From assembly GCA_029261855.1 (NCBI GenBank), contig JAJDAN010000039.1, positions 1 to 64,000 on the forward strand: DNA of 64,000 nt, read 5' to 3'. This document shows, piece after piece, positions 41,880 to 51,035 of this stretch; the first letter of the stretch is position 1, and each line of letters starts with the position of its first letter. A program made the translations under genes and the position numbers. The DNA is from Deltaproteobacteria bacterium. GTDB taxonomy: Bacteria; Myxococcota_A; UBA9160; UBA4427. The notes under the pieces were generated by a model, which worked only from the letters and a program-made list of their open reading frames with translations, ran no database searches and was not told the origin of the DNA.

Positions 41880-44411
41880 CTACTCGCTGGCCTTGTTGTT
41901 CCTTCTCGCAGCCTCGAGCTTCTTGATGTCGGCGGGCGACAACTGCGGACGATCCACCTGGATGGTCAGCTTGTCGAGCTTGGCGGTCAGCGGAAACGGG
42001 GGCTCGTAGTCGGCGTCGTTGACGCCCGTCAGGGTGTCCGACCCGATATCGAAGCTCTCGTCCCATTGCAGGATCATGGGCAGGGTCTTCGCCATCTTCT
42101 TCGTGGCGACGACCTTGCCGTCCACCTTGAGCGTGCCGGTGCCGGGACGGCCGAGGCCGCTCATGTCGTTGAATGCCAGCGTGCCCACGCCCAGCCCTTC
42201 GTAGTCGAAGTCGAACTCGAGGGTGTGCTTCCCCGGCTTCAGCGCGTCGGGGCCCTCCCACTTGATCCGCTCCAGATCGATCAGGTTCCAGAGGAAGACG
42301 GGCTTGCCTTTCAAGAGATAGAAGCCGTAGCCGGCGAAGCGGCCACCTGAGGTCAGGATCATGCCTTCGGCGCCGCCCTTGGGAACGGTGATGTCCGCCG
42401 TGATCGTGTAGGAGCTGTCGAGCAGGAACGGCGAGTCGCCCTGGGGCAGGCCGACCATCGGGTGCTTGTAGACGAACTCCGTGCGCCCAGCGGTGATGTT
42501 CGGGCGCGGCGCCACGACGCGGGCTGCGACGGACGCGTCGAGCGGGAAGACCTGGTACTTCTTCGCTTCCGCGACGAACTTCTTCCGCAGCTCCTTCACC
42601 TTGCCCGGGTGCTTGTCCGCGATGTTCTGGGACTGGCTGAAGTCGGTGGTGAGGTCGTAGAGCTCGAAGACCTGGTTGTTGAGCGGATCGGGGTTCGCCT
42701 TACCAAACGCCTGCCACGGCGCCCGGTTCACCTGGGTGCTCAGCAGCCAGCCTTCGTGGTACAGGGCCCACTGGCCCATCATCTCGAAGTACTGGGTCTC
42801 GTGCCGGGACGGTACCTTGGCGTTCTTCTCGTCGAAGGTATACGCGAAGCTCGTGCCTTCGACGGGCGCCTGCTCGATGCCGTCCACGTCTTCCGGTGCC
42901 GGGATGCCCGTGACCTCGAGCAGGGTCGGCACGACGTCGATGACGTGCATGAACTGCTCGCGAAGCCCGCCCTTGTCCTGGATGTGTCCGGGCCACGAGA
43001 TCACCATGCCCTGGCGGATGCCGCCGAGCTTCGACGCATTCTGCTTGAACCAGGTAAAGGGCGCATCGAAGGCCCACGACCAGCCCGCCGACATGTGGTT
43101 GTAGGTTTGCTCGGTGCCCCAGACGTCGTACCACTTCATCTGTACGTCGATGGGCATCTCGTTGACGCCATTGAAGAACGCCACCTCGTTCGGCGTTCCC
43201 AGCGGACCGCCTTCGGCGCTGGTTCCGTTGTCGCCATTGATGTAGATGATGATCGTGTCGTCGAGCTTGCCCATGTCCTCGACGGCCTGGATCACGCGGC
43301 CGATTTCGTGGTCGTTGTAGGCCGCGTAGGCGGCGAAGACCTCGACCTGGCGGATGAAGAGCTTCTTCTCCTCGGCCGTCAGCTCGTTCCACGGCTTCAA
43401 GACGTCGTTGGGCCAGGGCGCCATCTTCGTGTCAGCCGGAATCACGCCCAGACGCTTCTGGTTCTCGAAGATCGTCTTCTGCAGCTCGTTGTAGCCCTCG
43501 TCGAACAGGTGGAGCGCCTGGATCTTCTCGACCCACTCCTTCGTGGGATGGTGCGGAGCGTGGGTGGCCCCGGGGACGTAGTGCAGGAAGAACGGCTTGC
43601 TGGGATCGATCTGGTTGATCCGATTCAGATAGTCGATGGCATCGTCGGCCATGCCCGTGATCAGATTCCAGCCGGGCTTGCCTTCGAAGGGATAGATCTG
43701 CGTCGTGTTGCGGAACAGGTTCGGCTGCCATTGGTTCGCGTCGCCACCCACGAAGCCGTAGAAGTACTCGAAGCCCATTCCGGTGGGCCATTGATCGAAG
43801 GGACCGACCTGGCTGGCGGCGAAGGCCGGGGTGTTGTGATTCTTGCCGAACCACGAGGTGGCGTAACCGTTGTCCAGCAGGATGCGACCGATGGTCGCCT
43901 TGTCCTTGGCGATGATGCTGTTGTAGCCGGGGAAACCGGTCGCCTGTTCCGAGATCACGCCGAAGCCGGCCGAGTGATGGTTGCGCCCGGTGATCAGCGC
44001 GGCGCGCGTCGGGGAGCACAGCGCCGTCGAGTGGATGTTGTTGTATCGCAGCCCCTCGTTCGCGACGCGATCCATGGTCGGGGTCGGAATCACTCCGCCG
44101 AAGGTGCCGGGCACGCCGAAGCCCGAGTCGTCGGTCATGATCAGCAGGATGTTGGGAGCCTTCTTGGGAGGGACGACCCGAGGCGCCCACCATGCCTTGG
44201 AATTCAGGGCGTCGTTTTCGATCACGCCGCCGAACTTCGGATCGGGGGCCGGCAGCTGCTCTCCGCTGATCGTCGAGGTGGCGCTGGGCGAGCCCGGCGT
44301 ACCCGTTGTCCCGGGGCCCTTGCCTCCGGCGCTGGTCGCGAACAGAACCCCCGCGATCAGAGTCAGCCCTGCCGTGAACAGGGGGCGAAACCGGATGCCG
44401 TGAGCTGCCAT
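41880..44411 (-). CDS. Cys-type sulfatase (arylsulfatase family), exported
   Basis: An 843-residue alkaline-phosphatase-superfamily sulfatase. Signal-like N-terminus (LFTAGLTLIAGVLFATSAGG), metal-binding ILLIMTDDSGFG (Asp94, Asp95), and the signature CSPTRAALITGR with Cys132 that is converted to formylglycine. A beta-rich C-terminal domain of about 200 residues follows (TITADITVPKGG, HTLEFDFDYEGLG). It hydrolyses sulfate esters outside the cytoplasm. The converting enzyme is not next to it; the FGE-like protein at 32314 is too diverged to be assigned that job. GGAG precedes the start. Confidence 0.93.
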   Translation of the reverse strand: MAAHGIRFRPLFTAGLTLIAGVLFATSAGGKGPGTTGTPGSPSATSTISGEQLPAPDPKFGGVIENDALNSKAWWAPRVVPPKKAPNILLIMTDDSGFGVPGTFGGVIPTPTMDRVANEGLRYNNIHSTALCSPTRAALITGRNHHSAGFGVISEQATGFPGYNSIIAKDKATIGRILLDNGYATSWFGKNHNTPAFAASQVGPFDQWPTGMGFEYFYGFVGGDANQWQPNLFRNTTQIYPFEGKPGWNLITGMADDAIDYLNRINQIDPSKPFFLHYVPGATHAPHHPTKEWVEKIQALHLFDEGYNELQKTIFENQKRLGVIPADTKMAPWPNDVLKPWNELTAEEKKLFIRQVEVFAAYAAYNDHEIGRVIQAVEDMGKLDDTIIIYINGDNGTSAEGGPLGTPNEVAFFNGVNEMPIDVQMKWYDVWGTEQTYNHMSAGWSWAFDAPFTWFKQNASKLGGIRQGMVISWPGHIQDKGGLREQFMHVIDVVPTLLEVTGIPAPEDVDGIEQAPVEGTSFAYTFDEKNAKVPSRHETQYFEMMGQWALYHEGWLLSTQVNRAPWQAFGKANPDPLNNQVFELYDLTTDFSQSQNIADKHPGKVKELRKKFVAEAKKYQVFPLDASVAARVVAPRPNITAGRTEFVYKHPMVGLPQGDSPFLLDSSYTITADITVPKGGAEGMILTSGGRFAGYGFYLLKGKPVFLWNLIDLERIKWEGPDALKPGKHTLEFDFDYEGLGVGTLAFNDMSGLGRPGTGTLKVDGKVVATKKMAKTLPMILQWDESFDIGSDTLTGVNDADYEPPFPLTAKLDKLTIQVDRPQLSPADIKKLEAARRNNKASE

Positions 44412-44607
44412 CGTGCTCGATTCTCCTCGGCCTCGGCGCCGCTTCATCCCACCGGTAAAGTCTGCGCAAGACCCGGGCCGCATTCTACAAGTCGGCCGGG
44501 CGTTTGCCTCCTTCTGTGCCAAGAACTTCTTGCTCTCTTTCCGGCGCGGGGGCCGATGTCCGCAACGCGACGGGACAGCGCATCCCGCATCTGGTAGTCA
44601 ACCTCGC

Positions 44608-45897
44608 ATGCGCGAAGAAATCGTGATCGCGGGTGCCGGGATCGGGGGGTTGACGACGGCGTTGAGCCTCCATCAGGCGGGGCTCCCCGTGCGCGTCTTC
44701 GAGGCCGTGCCGAAGATCGAGCCGCTCGGGGTCGGCATCAATGTCCTGCCCCACGCCGTACGCGAGTTCGAAGAGCTGGGTCTCCTACCCCGACTTCGTG
44801 CTCTCGGCGTCGCCTGCCGCGAGCTGATGTACTGCACCAAGCGGGGCGAGCGCATCTGGTCGGAGCCGCGCGGGCTGGCGGCGGGCTATCGCTGGCCCCA
44901 GATCTCGATCCACCGGGGCGCCCTCCAGATGCTGCTGCTGGAGGCGGCGAGGGAACGCATCGGAGCCGATCGCATCCAGCTGGGGCACCGCGTGCGGCAC
45001 GCCGCGACCGAAGGGGACGGGGTGCGGGTCTCTCTCGAGTCGCCGGACGGCGATCCACTTCCCGACGCCACCGGTCGCCTGGCCGTGGCCGCCGACGGGA
45101 TCCACTCGGCGGTGCGACAGCAGTTCTACCCGGACGAAGGCCCGCCCTGCTGGAACGGGGCCATCATGTGGCGCGGCGTCGCGGAGGCGCCGGCGTACCT
45201 CGACGGCCACACGATGGTGATGGCGGGACATCCACAGCGGAAGTTCGTCTGCTACCCCATCTCCCACGCCGGCACGTCGCCGGGCCGGCATCGGATCAAC
45301 TTCGTTGCAGAACGACGGGTCGAGGCGACGACCCTCGACGAACGGGAAGACTGGACCCGGCGCGCCGACCCGGGAGACTTCCTGCCGCTCTTCGAGGACT
45401 GGCGCTTCGACTGGCTGGACGTTCCGGAAGTGATCCGCGCCGCAGAGGCCGTCTGGGTCTACCCCATGGTCGACCGGGACCCCCTGCCCCGCTGGACCCA
45501 CGGCCGCGTGACCCTGCTCGGAGACGCCGCCCATCCGATGTACCCCATCGGCTCGAACGGCGCGTCGCAGGCCGTGCTCGACGCGCGCACGCTGACCGGC
45601 TGCCTGCTCGCCTACCCCGACGATCCCGAAGCGGGCTTGCGCCGCTACGAGGAGGCGCGGCGTCCCGTCACCGCGAAGATCGTGACCGCCAACCGGGGCA
45701 TGGGGCCGGAGCTCCCGATGCAGCTGGTCGAAGAGCGCGCACCGGACGGCTTCGAGCGTCTCGAAGACGTGATCCGTGCGGACGAGCTCGAGTCCATCGC
45801 CGACCAGTACAAGCAGTTGGCTGGCTTCTCCGTTGCCGAGCTCAACGCACGCACCTCGCTCGGCGCCCCGGACGGCTGGAGGAACGATGGAGCCTGA
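44608..45897 (+). CDS. FAD-dependent monooxygenase (salicylate-hydroxylase-like)
   Basis: A 429-residue flavin hydroxylase: EIVIAGAGIGGLTTALSLHQAGLPV, the DG motif LAVAADGIHSAVRQQF, and GRVTLLGDAAHPMYPIGSNGASQAVLDAR. This pattern fits single-component aromatic-acid hydroxylases. A 45-codon gene overlaps its 3' end. It is divergent from the sulfatase gene with a 196-base spacer. Confidence 0.9.
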   Translation: MREEIVIAGAGIGGLTTALSLHQAGLPVRVFEAVPKIEPLGVGINVLPHAVREFEELGLLPRLRALGVACRELMYCTKRGERIWSEPRGLAAGYRWPQISIHRGALQMLLLEAARERIGADRIQLGHRVRHAATEGDGVRVSLESPDGDPLPDATGRLAVAADGIHSAVRQQFYPDEGPPCWNGAIMWRGVAEAPAYLDGHTMVMAGHPQRKFVCYPISHAGTSPGRHRINFVAERRVEATTLDEREDWTRRADPGDFLPLFEDWRFDWLDVPEVIRAAEAVWVYPMVDRDPLPRWTHGRVTLLGDAAHPMYPIGSNGASQAVLDARTLTGCLLAYPDDPEAGLRRYEEARRPVTAKIVTANRGMGPELPMQLVEERAPDGFERLEDVIRADELESIADQYKQLAGFSVAELNARTSLGAPDGWRNDGA

Positions 45898-46024
45898 GAT
45901 CCTGCGCATCCCCGCAGAGGTCGAGCGATCGCTCAACACGGGCGAACTACTTCCGAACCTTCATCCGGCTCTCCGCGGCGAGCGGGGAGTCGAGATCCAG
46001 GTCCACGTCCACCCGATCCCGTGA
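45887..46024 (+). CDS. Very small coupled protein (45 residues)
   Basis: It starts ATG at 45887-45889 with GGAGGA upstream, overlapping the last 11 bases of the monooxygenase gene, and reads EPEILRIPAEVERSLNTGELL to EIQVHVHPIP. The overlap and ribosome site suggest coupled translation. It is followed 11 bases later by a strong hairpin. No family is recognised; it could be a small subunit or chaperone of the monooxygenase. Confidence 0.5.
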   Translation: MEPEILRIPAEVERSLNTGELLPNLHPALRGERGVEIQVHVHPIP

Positions 46025-46034
46025 CCCCAACGAA

Positions 46035-46064
46035 GAGCCCCCGGCGCGGGGGCGCCGGGGGCTC
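46035..46064. terminator. 12-bp GC hairpin between convergent genes
   Basis: GAGCCCCCGGCG at 46035-46046 pairs perfectly with CGCCGGGGGCTC at 46053-46064 around a CGGGGG loop. It lies between convergent genes and probably ends transcription in both directions, although no strong U-tract follows. Confidence 0.65.
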
Positions 46065-46090
46065 GGGCCGATCTCGGTTTGGCGCTGGAG

Positions 46091-47053
46091 CTACTCCTCG
46101 CAGCTCGATGCGTGCAGCTGCAGGTTGCCGCCGGTGATCGTCACCGGGTCCACGGTCTCGGCGTTGCCGTCCCCGTCGACGAGCAGCAGGGTCGTGCCGA
46201 ACGGGTTGCCCGGGTCCGAGTAGACGTGGATGTAGTAGCGGTCGATATCCTCTCCCGCGGCGGCGTTCTCGTTTCCGGGCTCGTTGCGGTCCTCGGCGCG
46301 GGCGAAGAAGCTCACGTCCACGGGCCCCAGCTTGTTGCCCTTGATGCCCTGCAAGCGACCGGTGCCTTCGAACTCGATGTAGTTGAAGGGCGTGACCGGA
46401 GACTCGGACCCCTCTTCGATCCCGGGCACGTTGCCGCAGGACACCGTATGGATGTCGAAGCCCTGGAAGTGGAGCCGGTTGGGATGATCGAGATGGTTCC
46501 ACTGGCCGCCGTTGCCCGGGTCCGGATCGCAGCTCGGAAAGACGTTGCCGCCAAAGTTGTGCTGGGGGCCGTGCTCGGCGACCGCCATGTCCATGATGCG
46601 GTTGAACTTGACGCCACCCGCGGTCAGCCAGCACGCGCCTTCGGGCGCGTCGCGACAGGCGGAGCTGTCCACGAGGAAGTCCGACCGGAAGAGCTGACCG
46701 ACGAAGGTCGCGGTGAAGCCATACTCACCGGTCACCGGCTGGATCACCGTCCCGCCGCCGGGAAGCGTCGACTCGTCGACCCGGGCGGTATAGGTCTGCG
46801 GCACCTCGAGTGAGAGCGCGAGCGAGTAGTAACCCGGGAATGCGGGGTTGGCGCCGCTGGTCGCGGATCCGGAGAAGCCCAGGTCACCTTCGACGTCCAC
46901 CACGACGCCATCGAGCAGCAGATCGGTGCCGATGTCGGTTTGTCCGTTCTCATTGACGTCGCAGTAGACCCGACCCTCGAGGCCGAGGTTGGCAAGCGCG
47001 GGCGTTGCGATGAAGAGGCAAGCGAGTGCGATGGCGATTCTGGCGAGTGTCAT
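46091..47053 (-). CDS. Exported SdrD-B-like repeat protein
   Basis: A 320-residue secreted protein: signal peptide (IAIALACLFIATPALA), then GLEGRVYCDVNENGQTDIGTD, a Ca-binding-like B-repeat start as in SdrD/collagen-binding domains, and beta-rich sequence with many Cys (DSSACRDAPEGACW). AGGAGCGCCTC precedes the ATG at 47051-47053. A surface or matrix role is likely; no enzyme motif. Confidence 0.75.
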   Translation of the reverse strand: MTLARIAIALACLFIATPALANLGLEGRVYCDVNENGQTDIGTDLLLDGVVVDVEGDLGFSGSATSGANPAFPGYYSLALSLEVPQTYTARVDESTLPGGGTVIQPVTGEYGFTATFVGQLFRSDFLVDSSACRDAPEGACWLTAGGVKFNRIMDMAVAEHGPQHNFGGNVFPSCDPDPGNGGQWNHLDHPNRLHFQGFDIHTVSCGNVPGIEEGSESPVTPFNYIEFEGTGRLQGIKGNKLGPVDVSFFARAEDRNEPGNENAAAGEDIDRYYIHVYSDPGNPFGTTLLLVDGDGNAETVDPVTITGGNLQLHASSCEE

Positions 47054-47288
47054 GAGGCGCTCCTGGGGTTCGGCTGATCGAGCCGCGCGACCGCGACCCG
47101 GCTGGTTCGGCCCCATTCTTTCAGAATTCCGATTGGGAAAACAATCACAAATCCCAGTTCGACCCGAGAAAGTGTCGGGCCCCTTCGACCGCCCTGGAGT
47201 CCGCTAGGCTCCGCGCCCGGATCCCGCGGGATTGCCGCAGCCTCTGGCGTCCAGAGGGCGCCTGGCACGACACGGACCCAGAGGGCTG

Positions 47289-48656
47289 ATGCGACCCGAT
47301 TTCCCCTTCCGGCCCGCCGGTCTGCCCTTCTTCTACGGGTGGGTAATCCTGGGCGTGTCGACCCTCGGCATCGTCATGAGCATGCCCGGTCAAACCATGG
47401 GCGTGTCGGTGTTTACCGATCACCTGATCGACGCCACGGGGCTTTCGCGTCTCGAGCTCAGCAACGCCTATCTGTTGGGCACGGTCGCGAGCGGCTTGCT
47501 GCTTCCGTACGGAGGCACCCTGCTCGATCGCTTCGGCGCGCGGCGGTTGATCGTGACGATCTGCTTCGGCCTGGCCGGGACCCTCGTCTACCTCGCCAAC
47601 GTCGACCGCCTGGCAGCGGACGTCGCCCGCGCAGGCGGTTGGCTCGACGCCAAGGATGCCGCCTGGCTCGCACTGGCCCTCGGTTTCCTGTTCGTCCGCT
47701 TCACGGGCCAGGGCATGCTGACCCTCGTCTCGCGCAACATGCAGGCCCAGTGGTTCGACCGTCGTCGCGGCCTCGTGAGCGCGATCTCGGGACCAGTGGT
47801 GAACTTCGCGTTTGCCGGCGCCCCGCTACTGCTGTCGGTCTGGATCGCGCGCGCGGGCTGGCGGGGCGCGTGGACCGAGATGGCGCTGGTCGTCGCGATC
47901 GGCATGGCCGGCATCGGTTGGCTCAGCTTCCGGGACAATCCCGAGGAGTGCGGACTGCACCCCGACGGCCGTGCCGCGCGGAGGGACCCGGCCCCGAGCC
48001 CCGCCAAGGAGCAGACGTCGGACGCCTCGGCCCCCGTCGCTTCCGGGGCTTCCGTCGCTTCCGGCGACTTCACCCGCGGCGAGGCGCTGCGGACCGGCGC
48101 CTTCTGGCTCGTCACCCTGGGCATCGGCAACCAGGCCCTGGTCGGTACCGGCATCACCTTCCACATCGTCGACATCGGCGCGGAGGCGGGACTCGGCGAA
48201 GTCGCCGCCGTCGCGATTTTCGTACCCATCGCCGTCGTCAGTGCGAGCCTCGGCTTTCTCGCCGGCGCCGCCGTGGACCGCTACCCGATCCCGCGGCTCA
48301 TGATGGTGATGATGGTCGGACAGCTCGTCATGTTCGCCGGCGTCGCCAACCTGGCGGACCCCCTGTTGCGAATCGTCGCCATCGGCGGGTGGGGGGTCGC
48401 CTCGTCGTTCTACGGCCCACTCACCGTCGCGGCCCTGCCCGCGTACTTTGGCCGCACCCATCTCGGCGCCATCCAGGGCATGCTCATGATGTGTCTGGTG
48501 CTCGCAAGTGCCCTGGGCCCGAGCGCGTTGGCGGTGGCCAAGGACGCCTTCGGCTCATATGCACCCGGCCTCTACGGCTTGATGCTGCTGCCCGCTGGAG
48601 TCCTCGTAGCCGCGCCATTCGTGCGGAAGCCGCGGGGGCGAGGCCAGGAGATCTGA
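47289..48656 (+). CDS. Major facilitator superfamily transporter (OxlT/monocarboxylate-like)
   Basis: A 455-residue 12-helix transporter. It begins FFYGWVILGVSTLGIVMSMPGQTMGVSVF, followed by GGTLLDRFGARRLIV (the loop 2-3 motif) and a Pro/Ala-rich central loop of about 35 residues. The second half has GFLAGAAVDRYPIPRLM and TVAALPAYFGRTHLGAIQG. The start region is like OxlT/MCT-type carriers of organic acids. The substrate is unknown. Confidence 0.9.
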   Translation: MRPDFPFRPAGLPFFYGWVILGVSTLGIVMSMPGQTMGVSVFTDHLIDATGLSRLELSNAYLLGTVASGLLLPYGGTLLDRFGARRLIVTICFGLAGTLVYLANVDRLAADVARAGGWLDAKDAAWLALALGFLFVRFTGQGMLTLVSRNMQAQWFDRRRGLVSAISGPVVNFAFAGAPLLLSVWIARAGWRGAWTEMALVVAIGMAGIGWLSFRDNPEECGLHPDGRAARRDPAPSPAKEQTSDASAPVASGASVASGDFTRGEALRTGAFWLVTLGIGNQALVGTGITFHIVDIGAEAGLGEVAAVAIFVPIAVVSASLGFLAGAAVDRYPIPRLMMVMMVGQLVMFAGVANLADPLLRIVAIGGWGVASSFYGPLTVAALPAYFGRTHLGAIQGMLMMCLVLASALGPSALAVAKDAFGSYAPGLYGLMLLPAGVLVAAPFVRKPRGRGQEI

Positions 48657-48742
48657 AGGGGTGACGGCATGAGAAATTGGATCTCCGCGCTCCCGCCGAT
48701 TGGCGCTTGTCCCGCTCCTCCCCGGCTGCGAGCCTGACCTCG

Positions 48743-49318
48743 ATGACAGCCCCGGATCGCGACGCTGGTATCGCCGTGCTGGTGGACGGCTTCTTCGACA
48801 ACCCGGTCCTCGCCTGGATCTTCGAGGATGAGTCGACCCGGGCCGAGGCCATCGACGCCTGGTTCCGGTTCTGGCTGGACCACTACGGCGAACACGCCGT
48901 CCTGGTGGTCGAGGCCGACGACGGCGCGGCGCTGTGGGCGTCTCCCGAGGCGCCGGGCGTCGACGGCGAGAGCGCCGCCCCCTTGCTCGCCCTCGTGCAG
49001 AAGTACAACGGCGACCGTACCGGCCTGGTGCTCGGCGGCATCGCCGCCGTGCCGGCGCCGCCCGGCGAGCACTACTACCTGAACGCCATCGCCGCGCGCC
49101 GAGGCAATCGCGCTCGGGGAATCGGCGCACGCCTGCTCGAACCCTTCCTGGCCCGTGCCGACCAGGAAGAGGTGCCCATCTACCTCGAGTCCTCGAACCC
49201 GCGCAATCTCAGCTTCTACCGACGCTACGGCTTCGTCGACCTCGGGCCGCGCATCGATCTGCCAGGCGACGGACCGCCCCTGCAACCGATGGGGCGGCTC
49301 GTGAGCGGGCGTTCCTGA
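48743..49318 (+). CDS. GNAT-family N-acetyltransferase
   Basis: A 191-residue acetyltransferase. The acetyl-CoA site follows the GNAT pattern: HYYLNAIAARRGNRARGIGARLLEPFL (R/Q-x-x-G-x-G/A) and YLESSNPRNLSFYRRYGFVDLG at the C-terminus. The acceptor is unknown. The ATG at 48743 is chosen; it lies 87 bases after the MFS gene in the same direction. Confidence 0.88.
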   Translation: MTAPDRDAGIAVLVDGFFDNPVLAWIFEDESTRAEAIDAWFRFWLDHYGEHAVLVVEADDGAALWASPEAPGVDGESAAPLLALVQKYNGDRTGLVLGGIAAVPAPPGEHYYLNAIAARRGNRARGIGARLLEPFLARADQEEVPIYLESSNPRNLSFYRRYGFVDLGPRIDLPGDGPPLQPMGRLVSGRS

Positions 49319-49346
49319 CCCAGGGGACTCTCGAGCCGGGTCGGTC

Positions 49347-50978
49347 TCAGCGCGCCGCCGACACCGGCTCAGCGACCGCCGCCGCGGCCGGATCGGGATA
49401 CGGGAAGAGCTCGTCGCCTGCGTAGATGCGACCGAAGTCGTCACGATAGATGGCGTGGCGGCGCTCGAACTGGGTCGGCGAAACCAGCCCGGCTGCTGCC
49501 GTCAAGGAGGCCAGCGCGGCGCGCAGGGTGACGATGTAGTTGAGTACCCGCCAACGCTTCTCCGCCACCACCAACGCGCCCATCAGACCCTCGTCCGTGG
49601 TCGCGACGCCGACCGGGCACTCGTTCGAGTGGCACTTCTGCGCCTGGATGCAGCCCACGGAAATCATGAGGCCGCGCGCGATCGCGACGGCGTCGGCTCC
49701 CAGCGCCAGGGCCAGGGCGATGCGGTCCGGGGACGTGAGCTTGCCCGACGCGATGATCCGCACGCGATCCCGGATGCCGTACTTCCGCAGGGCATCGTCC
49801 ACGGTCACGATGCCTGACGCGATCGGTAGGCCCATGCTGTCCGCCATCTCCTGGTAGGTGGCGCCCGAGCCGCCCTCGCCCCCGTCCACCGCAATCCAGT
49901 CCGGGCCGTTGCCGCGCGCGGCGATCGCCGCCGCGAACTCGTCGAGAAAGCCGGGCCCGCCCACGACGATCTTCACGCCCACGGGCTTGCCGCCTTCGGC
50001 GCGCATCCTCGCCACGTGGTCGAGGACATCGTCCAAGGTGCGAAAGCCCGGGAAGCGATTGGGCGAGTCGATCGGCTTGCCGACGGGTACCCCCCGGATG
50101 GCCGCGATCTCGGGCGTGACCTTGGCACCTTCCACGTGCCCACCGCGGATCTTCGCGCCCTGGTGGAACTTCAGCTCGAAGCCCTTCACCTGGGGCACCG
50201 CCGCGCGCTCACGGAAGAGATCCCAGTCCCAGCTGCCATCGGGGCCCCGCACGCCGAAGAGCCCGGGCCCGATCTGGAACACCACATCGCCCCCGCCCAC
50301 CAGGTGGTGATCGGAAAGACCCCCCTCCCCCGTGTTCAGCCAGCTGCCGGTGGCGTCCGACAACCCATAGCCGTAGGCCTCGATGGCGTTGCGCCCCATG
50401 GCCCCGTAAGACATCGCGCTCATGCCGACGAGCCCACGCATGACCCAGGGATGCGGCAGATCAGCCCCGTGTGTGATCGCGAAGTCGTCCGTCAGCGTCC
50501 AGGGGGCGACCTCCACGTCTTCCATGGCCTCGCGTCGGGAGAAGAGTCCCTCGTCGTGGATCTTGTAGCGACGGGTGCGAATGCGGGCTTGACCGTCGAC
50601 GCCGATGTCGTCCATCAGGGTCGGGAGCATCGCGTTGCGGATGTACCAGCCCGGCGCGTCGAAGTCCCGCTTCGACCCGAACGAGATCATGGTCTTCATG
50701 TACTTGCCCGCGTAGACGATCGACCGGTAGCCCTCCCGGGAGAACGGCTTGCCGTCGAGGTCCCCGTCGAAGAGGTACTGGCGGAACTCGGGGCCGATGT
50801 GCTCGAGCAGGTAGCGCAGCCGCCCCAGGATCGGAAAGTTTCGGAGCACCGCGTGCTGGGTCTGGCGTCGGTCCGCCCAATACAGGAGACCGAGCACCAG
50901 GGGCGGTGCGAAGAACATCACCAGCATCAAGACGAAGGTGACGATGCTGATGAAGTAGTCGATGTCTGAGAGCTGCAC
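49347..50978 (-). CDS. FMN-binding glutamate-synthase-like protein
   Basis: A 543-residue protein with two N-terminal membrane helices (ISIVTFVLMLVMFFAPPLVLGLLYW) and the FMN/Fe-S central region of glutamate synthase: PWVMRGLVGMSAMSYGAMG, GGHVEGAKVTPEIAAIRGV, AVDGGEGGSGATYQEM, ALALGADAVAIARGLMISVGC and the cysteines CIQAQKCHSNECPVG. It lacks the glutaminase domain, so it is not a full GltB. Its substrate is unknown. GTG start at 50976-50978 with AGGAA upstream. Confidence 0.88.
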   Translation of the reverse strand: MQLSDIDYFISIVTFVLMLVMFFAPPLVLGLLYWADRRQTQHAVLRNFPILGRLRYLLEHIGPEFRQYLFDGDLDGKPFSREGYRSIVYAGKYMKTMISFGSKRDFDAPGWYIRNAMLPTLMDDIGVDGQARIRTRRYKIHDEGLFSRREAMEDVEVAPWTLTDDFAITHGADLPHPWVMRGLVGMSAMSYGAMGRNAIEAYGYGLSDATGSWLNTGEGGLSDHHLVGGGDVVFQIGPGLFGVRGPDGSWDWDLFRERAAVPQVKGFELKFHQGAKIRGGHVEGAKVTPEIAAIRGVPVGKPIDSPNRFPGFRTLDDVLDHVARMRAEGGKPVGVKIVVGGPGFLDEFAAAIAARGNGPDWIAVDGGEGGSGATYQEMADSMGLPIASGIVTVDDALRKYGIRDRVRIIASGKLTSPDRIALALALGADAVAIARGLMISVGCIQAQKCHSNECPVGVATTDEGLMGALVVAEKRWRVLNYIVTLRAALASLTAAAGLVSPTQFERRHAIYRDDFGRIYAGDELFPYPDPAAAAVAEPVSAAR

Positions 50979-51035
50979 GGCGTGTTCCTCCGGCCCGGAT
51001 CGTCGGCCTGCCGAACGAGGAGCGCAACGCAGAAC

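Noticed and set aside
42462-44597. A rightward open frame of 711 codons
   Set aside because: It is entirely opposite the sulfatase gene, has shadow composition and no domain.
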